This document shows positions 58,205-64,000 of a stretch of 64,000 bases of DNA, one piece after another (within the stretch, counting starts at the first letter, position 1; the number at the start of each line of letters is the position of its first letter). The stretch comes from Burkholderiales bacterium (GTDB lineage Bacteria > Pseudomonadota > Gammaproteobacteria > Burkholderiales > Burkholderiaceae_C), in NCBI GenBank assembly GCA_016703325.1, contig JADJCH010000063.1, positions 1 through 64,000 of the forward strand, in the 5' to 3' direction. The notes below the pieces were generated by a model. The model was not told where the DNA came from. It saw nothing but the letters and a program-made list of their open reading frames with translations, and ran no database searches. Made by a program: the position numbers and the translations under genes.

Positions 58205-59896
58205 TCAATCCTCGGCGTAGATGTCGACGTCCTTCGTTTCCTTCACGAAGATCATGCCGATCACGAAGGTCATCGCTGCGATGGTGATGGGGTACCACAG
58301 GCCGTGGTACATGTTGCCGTTCTGGGCCACCATCGCGAAAGCGATGGTGGGCATCAGGCCACCGAACCAGCCGTTGCCGATGTGGTACGGCAGTGACATG
58401 GAGGTGTAGCGGATGCGGGTCGGGAACAGCTCCACCAGCATCGCAGCGATCGGACCATAGACCATGGTCACGTAGATCACCAGGATGGTCAGGATGATCA
58501 CGATCTTGACCTTGTCCACCTTGGCCGGATCGGCCTTGGCGGGGTAGCCGGCAGCCTTGAGCGACTCGGTCAGGTCCTTCTTGAAAGCCGCGATGGCCTT
58601 CCCGGATGCCTCGTCGAACTTGTGGCCCCCGGCGGTCAGCACACCGGTCGGCGGGGTCAGTTCCTTGTCACCGATCTTGACGACGGTGGGCGAACCAGCG
58701 GACACCGCCTCATTCACGTAGCTGGCGGAGTTCTGCGCCAGGGCGCGCTTGGCGATGTCGCAGGGGTTGGTGAAGTCCACCTCACGGGCGATCGGGCTGC
58801 CCTGGAAGGAGCAGGTGGCCGGGTCCGCCTTGACGGAGATCTGCGCGGTGGCCTGGGCCTTGGCCAGATCCGGGTTGGCGGCTTCGGTCAGCGCCTTGAA
58901 CAGCGGGAAGTAGGTCACCACCGCCAGCGCGAGGCCGGCCATGATGATGGGCTTGCGGCCGATCTTGTCGGACAGGGTGCCGAACACCACGAAGAAAGGC
59001 GTACCGAGCACCAGCGAGACGGCCACCAGAATGTTCGCGGTGGAGCTGTCCACCTTGAGCACGTTGGCCAGGAAGAACAGCGCGTAGAACTGACCCGAGT
59101 ACCAGACCACGGCCTGACCGGCCACCAGACCCAGCAGGGCCAGGATCACGATCTTCAGGTTCTTCCACTGACCGAAGGACTCGGACAGCGGAGCCTTGGA
59201 GGTCTTGCCCTCTTCTTTCATCTTCTTGAAGGCGGGCGACTCGTTCATCGAAAGTCGGATCCACACGCTGATGGCCAGCAGGAAGATCGACACGATGAAC
59301 GGCACGCGCCAGCCCCAGTCGGCAAAGGCGGCCTCGCCGATGATGGTGCGGGTGCCCAGGATGACCATCAGCGACAGGAACAGACCCAGCGTGGCGGTGG
59401 TCTGGATCCAGGCAGTGTAGGCGCCGCGGCGGCCCTGCGGGGCATGTTCGGCCACGTAGGTGGCGGCACCACCGTACTCACCGCCCAGCGCCAGGCCCTG
59501 CAGCATGCGCAGCGCAATCAGGATCACCGGAGCGGCCACGCCGATGGTGGCGTAGTTGGGCAGCACACCGACGATGAAGGTCGCCAGACCCATGATCAGG
59601 ATCGTCACCAGGAAGGTGTACTTGCGCCCGATCATGTCGCCCAGCCGGCCGAACACCAGCGCACCGAAGGGCCGGACGATGAAGCCTGCGGCAAAGGCCA
59701 GCAAGGCAAAGATGAAGCTCGACAGCGGATCCAGGCCGCCAAAGAACTGCTTGGCGATGATGACCGCCAGTGCACCGTACAGGTAGAAGTCGTACCACTC
59801 GAACACGGTGCCCAGCGACGAAGCGAAGATCACTCGCCGATCCTCGGCGCTCATCGGCGCCCCCGCGCCGGGTCGGCCCGCGGGAACTCTGGACAT
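58205..59896 (-). CDS. MFS transporter, metabolite:H+ symporter type, with large loop
   Basis: Inner membrane symporter of 563 residues. FEWYDFYLYGALAVIIAKQFF at the start, RPFGALVFGRLGDMIGRKYTF and LALGGEYGGAATYVAEHAP are MHS (ProP/ShiA-like) signatures. Between about residues 335 and 475 there is a long polar stretch (TEAANPDLAKAQATAQISV to AAGYPAKADPAKVDK) where simple members have a short loop; the two Cys (TCSF, NPCD) may pair outside. ELFPTRIRYTSMSLPYHIGN continues the fold. Substrate unknown. Confidence 0.87.
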   Translation of the reverse strand: MSRVPAGRPGAGAPMSAEDRRVIFASSLGTVFEWYDFYLYGALAVIIAKQFFGGLDPLSSFIFALLAFAAGFIVRPFGALVFGRLGDMIGRKYTFLVTILIMGLATFIVGVLPNYATIGVAAPVILIALRMLQGLALGGEYGGAATYVAEHAPQGRRGAYTAWIQTTATLGLFLSLMVILGTRTIIGEAAFADWGWRVPFIVSIFLLAISVWIRLSMNESPAFKKMKEEGKTSKAPLSESFGQWKNLKIVILALLGLVAGQAVVWYSGQFYALFFLANVLKVDSSTANILVAVSLVLGTPFFVVFGTLSDKIGRKPIIMAGLALAVVTYFPLFKALTEAANPDLAKAQATAQISVKADPATCSFQGSPIAREVDFTNPCDIAKRALAQNSASYVNEAVSAGSPTVVKIGDKELTPPTGVLTAGGHKFDEASGKAIAAFKKDLTESLKAAGYPAKADPAKVDKVKIVIILTILVIYVTMVYGPIAAMLVELFPTRIRYTSMSLPYHIGNGWFGGLMPTIAFAMVAQNGNMYHGLWYPITIAAMTFVIGMIFVKETKDVDIYAED

Positions 59897-60026
59897 GTTG
59901 TCTCCTGTCTGGGAATGCCTTGCACCCCTTCAGGGTGGCCACGCACTTTCAGATCCAGTGCTTACCGCGTGCTGACGACAACGCCCCCGGAGGGATGGGG
60001 ACTAACCCGAGCACTCAGCCCGTCCT

Positions 60027-62708
60027 TCAACCCGCCGATTTGGCCGCCGCCTTCTTGGCCGCGGGGCGCGCCGCCCGAGGCTCGAACTCGAACACCACCT
60101 TGCCTTCCTTCCTGTCGTAGACCAGGAAGGCCTTGAACTTGCGCTTGGTCTTGTTGGAGACGAAGCCGTCGAGCAGGCCGGTCTTGCCGGTGGCCAGCAG
60201 CTGGGTCATCTGCTCGTGGCTGACCGGTTGCTGCAGGATCACCGCACCGGTCTTGAAGTCGCAGGTGGCGTGCGCTCCCACCGCGTGTTCGCAGACGTAG
60301 TTCGTGCCGTGCTCGTAGACATGGCCCTTGCACTTGGGACAGGGGCCAAAACTCGGCTGGCCGCTGAAGTCCACCGGCTCGCCGTCGCCTTCGTCCTTCT
60401 TGGCGTCGTCACCGAAGTCGAACTCCAGCTTCCAGTTGTGGATCTCCTCGTCGCGCACCAGCTTCAGCTCGGCGGTGAAGGGCCAGCCCGCCTTGGAGCG
60501 GAAGCCCTCCAGCGGGCCGATCTTCTGGTCGCGCAGCAGCGCCTCGGCCTCGTGCAGCTCGAAGCTGCGCCCGGCCGGGATCTTGGTGATCGAGAAGCCG
60601 CAACCTTCGCCCTCAGCGCCGCGGGCGCCGGCCGCCGGGCCGCTCCCAAGGCCGGCGCCATCCCCTCGGGGGATCGGCGACGTACCCGTCGACGAGGGGC
60701 CGACATGACTGCCCACGCAGGCAAAGCGGCGGTAGTTCTCCTTGACCACGCCGCCGCAGTTCGGGCAGGGCGCGGACAGCGTGGCGTAATCGCCCGGGAT
60801 GGTGTCGCGGTCGTACTCCTTGGCCTTCTTGACGATGCGCTGCGCCATGTCGGCGATGCCGTGCATGAACTCGTCGCGGCTGAGCTTGCCCTTCTCCATC
60901 TGGGCGAGCTGGTGCTCCCACTGGCCGGTCAGTTCGGGCTTGGTCAGGTCCTCCACCGCCAGGCCGCGCAGCAGCGTCATCAGCTGGAAGGCCTTGGCCG
61001 TGGGGATGAGCTCGCGCCCCTCGCGGTACATGTACTTCTCAAGGATCAGGCCTTCGATCACCTGCGCCCGCGTGGCTGGCGTGCCCAGGCCCTTCTCCTG
61101 CATCGCGGCCTTGAGCTCCTCGTCGTCGATGAGCTTGCCGGCGCCTTCCATCGCGCTCAGCAGCGTGGCCTCGCTGTAGCGCGCGGGCGGCTTGGTCTTC
61201 AGCGCGGCCTGGCGGACCTCCTCGGTGCGCACCGTCTCGCCGGGCTGCACCGGCACCAGGTTGGCGTCCTCGTCCTGCGCTTCCTTGCCGTAGACGGCCA
61301 GCCAGCCCGGGTTGACCAGCACCTTGCCGTTGGTCTGGAACTGCAGTTCCTGTGGGCGACCGTCGAGCCGGGTCGGCACCTTGGTGATGCGGGTGGTGAC
61401 CATGAACTCGGCGCTCGGGTAGAACACCGCGATGAAGCGCTTGACCACCAGGTCATAGAGCTTGGCCTCGATCTCGGTCAGGCTCTTGGGTGCCTGCAGC
61501 GTCGGGATGATGGCGAAGTGGTCGCTGATCTTGCTGTTGTCGAAAATGCGCTTGCTGGGCTTGACGTAACCGTCGTTGAGCGCCTTGCGGGCGTGGCCGG
61601 CCAATGCGCGCAGCGGTCCGGGCAGGTCCTCATCGGCGATCATGGCCAACGTCTGTTTGGCCACGCCGACATAGTCTTCCGGCAGGGCGCGCGCGTCGGT
61701 CCGGGGGTAGGTCAGTACCTTGTGTTTTTCGTACAGCGCCTGGGCGATGGACAGCGTGGTCTTGGCACTGAAGCCGAAGCGCGAGTTGGCCTCGCGCTGC
61801 AGCGTGGTCAGGTCGTAGAGCAGCGGGCTGGCCTGGTTGCTGGGTTTGGCCTCCTCGGTGACCGTGCCGGTCTTGCCCCGCACCGCGTCGGCGATGGCGT
61901 TCGCCTCAGCCTCGGTCCAGAGGCGGTCGGCCCTGCGCTCAGCGTCGTCGTTCTTCTTGAACGCCGGGTCGAACCACTTGCCCTCGTACAGGCCTGCTGC
62001 CGCGCCGAAGTCGGCGCGGATTTCCCAGTAGGGCCGCGAGACGTGCTTGCGGATCTTCTCCTCACGCTCGACCACGATGGACAGCGTAGGCGTCTGCACC
62101 CGGCCCACGGTGGTGAGGAAGAAGCCACCGTCGCGCGAGTTGAACGCGGTCATCGCCCGCGTGCCGTTGATGCCCACCAGCCAGTCGGCTTCCGACCGGC
62201 TGCGCGCGGCCTGCGCCAGGCCCATCATCTCGGCGTCGCTGCGCAGCTTGTCGAAGCCGTCGCGGATGGCCTGCGGCGTCATGCTCTGCAGCCACAGCCG
62301 CCGGATCGGCTTGCTGCCGCTCTTGGCGCCCAGCGCGTACTGCTCGATCAGGCGAAAGATCAGCTCGCCCTCGCGCCCCGCGTCGCAGGCGTTGATGATG
62401 GCGGTGACGTCCTTGCGCTTGATCTGCTTGACCACCGCACTCAAGCGGGCCTTGCCCTTGTCGATCGGCTCCAGCTCGAAGTGCGGCGGCACCACCGGCA
62501 GGTGCGCGAAGCTCCACTTGCCGCGCTTGACGTCGTAGGCCTCCGGCGCACGGATCTCCACCAGATGGCCCACCGCGGAGGTGACGATGTACTGCTCGCT
62601 CTCGAAGTGATCGGCGTGCTTCTCGAACTTGCCCGCGACCGGGGTCAGCGCCCGCACGATGTCCTGCGCGACCGAGGGTTTTTCTGCAATGACCAGTGAC
62701 TTGCTCAT
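60027..62708 (-). CDS. topB: DNA topoisomerase III carrying an in-frame repeat insertion
   Basis: Type IA topoisomerase of 893 residues from ATG 62708 (MSKSLVIAEKPSVAQDI). TOPRIM acids appear in INACDAGREGELIF, the catalytic Tyr in LTYPRTDARALP, and the zinc-ribbon-like C-terminal repeats in CPNCGGVVKENYRRFACVG and CPKCKGHVYEHGTNYVCE. It is longer than E. coli TopB (653) because of these repeats, common in Burkholderiales. Residues about 667-698 (SHVGPSSTGTSPIPRGDG and on) interrupt the first Cys repeat just before GCGFSITKIPAG and come from a GC-rich repeat. The frame is kept. Confidence 0.93.
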   Translation of the reverse strand: MSKSLVIAEKPSVAQDIVRALTPVAGKFEKHADHFESEQYIVTSAVGHLVEIRAPEAYDVKRGKWSFAHLPVVPPHFELEPIDKGKARLSAVVKQIKRKDVTAIINACDAGREGELIFRLIEQYALGAKSGSKPIRRLWLQSMTPQAIRDGFDKLRSDAEMMGLAQAARSRSEADWLVGINGTRAMTAFNSRDGGFFLTTVGRVQTPTLSIVVEREEKIRKHVSRPYWEIRADFGAAAGLYEGKWFDPAFKKNDDAERRADRLWTEAEANAIADAVRGKTGTVTEEAKPSNQASPLLYDLTTLQREANSRFGFSAKTTLSIAQALYEKHKVLTYPRTDARALPEDYVGVAKQTLAMIADEDLPGPLRALAGHARKALNDGYVKPSKRIFDNSKISDHFAIIPTLQAPKSLTEIEAKLYDLVVKRFIAVFYPSAEFMVTTRITKVPTRLDGRPQELQFQTNGKVLVNPGWLAVYGKEAQDEDANLVPVQPGETVRTEEVRQAALKTKPPARYSEATLLSAMEGAGKLIDDEELKAAMQEKGLGTPATRAQVIEGLILEKYMYREGRELIPTAKAFQLMTLLRGLAVEDLTKPELTGQWEHQLAQMEKGKLSRDEFMHGIADMAQRIVKKAKEYDRDTIPGDYATLSAPCPNCGGVVKENYRRFACVGSHVGPSSTGTSPIPRGDGAGLGSGPAAGARGAEGEGCGFSITKIPAGRSFELHEAEALLRDQKIGPLEGFRSKAGWPFTAELKLVRDEEIHNWKLEFDFGDDAKKDEGDGEPVDFSGQPSFGPCPKCKGHVYEHGTNYVCEHAVGAHATCDFKTGAVILQQPVSHEQMTQLLATGKTGLLDGFVSNKTKRKFKAFLVYDRKEGKVVFEFEPRAARPAAKKAAAKSAG
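60615..60710 (+). repeat. GC-rich interspersed repeat inside topB
   Basis: About 96 bases (32 codons) in frame. On the plus strand: CGCCGGGCCGCT, then CCCCTCGGGG within ATCCCCTCGGGGGAT, then GACGTACCCGTCGAC (an imperfect hairpin). The first 28 bases are almost equal to the minus strand of 32498-32530 in the repeat after mltA. It separates two halves of a Cys-rich motif that is contiguous in related TopB proteins. Confidence 0.65.
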
Positions 62709-62893
62709 GGGAAGGAAATCCGTCGTACCTGATGTTCGAGTTGATCTGCGGCTGCAACAGCAACCGGGACAGCCGATCGATCGGGTCCGCACCCTCTCTA
62801 CAATCCGCCCCGCACGCGCCCAGGCCCGCGCTCATGCGCGCTCACACACACGCGCACCCACACCCCCCAATCTAACCAAAATTCAGGTTGACC

Positions 62894-63421
62894 ATGCCTT
62901 CCTCCCGGCCACAACCCGTCCAGCGCCGCAGCGCCACGACGAAAGCGGCTGCCCCGGCCACGCCGGCCGGCACGGGTGGCCGGCGCATCCAGGTGCGGCT
63001 GTCCTCGGTGCACGGCAAGGGCGTGTTCGCGCTGCAGACCCTGCGCAAGGGCGAGCGCATCATCGAATACAAGGGCGAGGTGATCGACTGGGAGGAGGCG
63101 CTGCGCCGCCACCCGCACGACCCGAGCCAGCCGAACCACACCTTTTATTTCCACATCGACAGCGGTGATGTGATCGACGGTGCGGTGAACGGCAACTCCG
63201 CCCGCTGGATCAACCATTCCTGCGCACCCAACTGCGAGGCCCAGGAAGAAGACGGCCGGGTCTACATCCACGCACTGCGCACCATCAAGCCCGGCCAGGA
63301 GCTGTCCTTCGACTACCGCCTGGTGATCGACGAGCGCTACACCCCGAAGCTCAAGAAGGAATACGCCTGCTGGTGCGGCGCCAAGACCTGCCGCGGCACC
63401 ATGCTCGGGCCGAAGCGCTGA
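62894..63421 (+). CDS. SET-domain protein (lysine methyltransferase-like)
   Basis: 175 residues from ATG 62894 (MPSSRPQPVQRRS); TTG 62888 is an alternative. After a basic, Ala/Thr-rich N-terminus the SET domain runs from VHGKGVFALQTLRKGERIIEY (part: GKGVFALQTLRKGE) through RWINHSCAPNCEAQ (SAM-binding NHSC) and ELSFDYRL (catalytic Tyr region), and ends with a post-SET CWCGAKTCRGTML holding three Cys. Eukaryote-like, but present in many Proteobacteria. Substrate unknown. birA starts two bases after its stop. Confidence 0.9.
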   Translation: MPSSRPQPVQRRSATTKAAAPATPAGTGGRRIQVRLSSVHGKGVFALQTLRKGERIIEYKGEVIDWEEALRRHPHDPSQPNHTFYFHIDSGDVIDGAVNGNSARWINHSCAPNCEAQEEDGRVYIHALRTIKPGQELSFDYRLVIDERYTPKLKKEYACWCGAKTCRGTMLGPKR

Positions 63422-63423
63422 GC

Positions 63424-64000
63424 CATGCCCCTGCCGAGTGATCTGCCCAAGCTGGCCTGGCCGGTGCACGCGCTGGAGGCGTCGCTGCAGTCGCTGCTGC
63501 CCGGTGTGCGGGTGGAAGGGGTCGGTTCGATCGGCTCGACCAACACCGAGCTGGTGGAGCGCCGCCGCCTGCTGCCGCCAGGCGAGTGCCCCCCACCCAC
63601 CCTGCTGGTGGCCGAAGCCCAGACCGCCGGGCGTGGCCGCCTGGGCCGCAGCTGGACCTCCGCGCCGGGCAGCAGCCTGACCTTCTCGCTCGGGCTGGAG
63701 CTGGCGCCGGCCGACTGGGGCGGGCTGTCATTGGCCGTGGGGCTGGCGGTGGCCGAGGCCCTGGCCGATCTGCCCGGCGGTGATCGCGTCGGCCTGAAGT
63801 GGCCCAACGACCTCTGGCTGCGCGGCGAAGACCGCAAGCTGGCCGGCATCCTGGTGGAGGCCCAGGCGGGCGCGCACCTGAGCGGAGCGCGGTGGACCGT
63901 GGTGGGCATTGGCATCAACGTCCTGCCGCTGCACGGCAGCGGATCAGGTTCGGGCAGCGATGAAGGTTTCCGCAGTGGCTACGCCTGCCTGCAGGAGCTG
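63424..64000 (+). CDS. birA: Biotin-[acetyl-CoA carboxylase] ligase, 5' part
   Basis: First 192 residues, cut by the window end. GSIGSTNTELVERRRL near residue 35, the biotinyl-AMP loop GRGRLGRSWTS near 70 and LKWPNDLWLRGEDRKLAGILVE near 125 define the BirA/LplA catalytic fold. There is no N-terminal HTH domain, so this is a monofunctional (non-repressor) form. It activates biotin with ATP and transfers it to BCCP. Probably cotranscribed with the SET gene, two bases apart. Confidence 0.9.

Noticed and set aside
1..64000. CRISPR arrays, tRNA and rRNA genes
   Set aside because: No regularly spaced repeats and no tRNA-like or rRNA-like sequence noticed on reading; a covariance scan could still find a tRNA I missed.

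Overview
The window is GC-rich chromosomal DNA of a betaproteobacterium. Dense leaderless-to-overlapping gene packing, the rpe-apaG-gcr-mltA neighbourhood, fused IorAB and the shape of the ribosomal operon point to Burkholderiales, most likely the Sphaerotilus/Leptothrix/Rubrivivax/Ideonella neighbourhood; the genus is inferred and not proven. No rRNA, tRNA, CRISPR array or complete insertion sequence is seen. Long open frames antisense to real genes are GC-driven shadows and are left out.

Layout. 1-2.0 kb (minus): a frameshifted TRAP solute-binding gene (dctP) behind a TatT-type lipoprotein. 2.1-6.0 kb: a worn defence and toxin-antitoxin island, with a stub of a type ISP restriction enzyme, a DUF262-HNH (GmrSD-like) nuclease, the tail of a zeta-toxin-like ATPase with its small partner, and an intact MNT/HepT pair ending at a perfect palindrome. 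6.0-8.4 kb: ferredoxin and ferredoxin reductase, then a WrbA-like flavodoxin with an internal deletion. 8.4-11.4 kb: DUF2322-modA-modB-modC molybdate uptake. 12.0-12.5 kb: peroxiredoxin. 12.6-17.8 kb: ribosomal operon rplC-D-W-B-rpsS-rplV-rpsC-rplP-rpmC-rpsQ with promoter and terminator; rpsJ is missing upstream and rplV carries a 3' frameshift that runs into rpsC. 17.8-23.6 kb: ubiH-like hydroxylase/dsbC, enoyl-CoA hydratase, 5-formyl-THF cyclo-ligase, soluble lytic transglycosylase. 23.6-25.1 kb: NikR and a NiCoT permease with a NikR-type operator. 25.1-27.5 kb: XamI-family restriction-modification pair. 27.6-32.5 kb: rpe, apaG, gcr, mltA, then a GC-rich repeat. 32.6-39.7 kb: GGDEF cyclase, Lrp regulator divergent from fused iorAB, and a solitary HipA-like kinase (YjjJ type). 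39.7-49.5 kb: CAP-domain protein, membrane protein, metallophosphoesterase, PhoD phosphatase (with a Pho box) divergent from a phytase-like esterase, DsbA-like isomerase, DUF1289, YbaK-like deacylase, orphan PIN protein, AEC permease. 49.5-58.0 kb: FNR-type universal stress protein, then a signalling locus made of a CBS-DUF294 nucleotidyltransferase, an exonuclease fused to a kinase-like module, a stand-alone receiver, a transporter-linked histidine kinase and two small membrane proteins. 58.2-64 kb: MFS transporter, topoisomerase III containing an in-frame repeat insertion, SET-domain protein, and the start of birA at the right edge.

The strongest leads are the repeat copy that became coding sequence inside topB and that matches an intergenic copy 28 kb away; the exonuclease/kinase-like fusion in the transporter-kinase locus; and three regulatory sites with near-canonical spacing (Pho box at phoD, FNR box at the universal stress gene, NikR box at the nickel permease). 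Several genes (dctP, rplV, the flavodoxin, the ISP stub) carry indels or deletions; for rplV in particular a sequencing error must be excluded.
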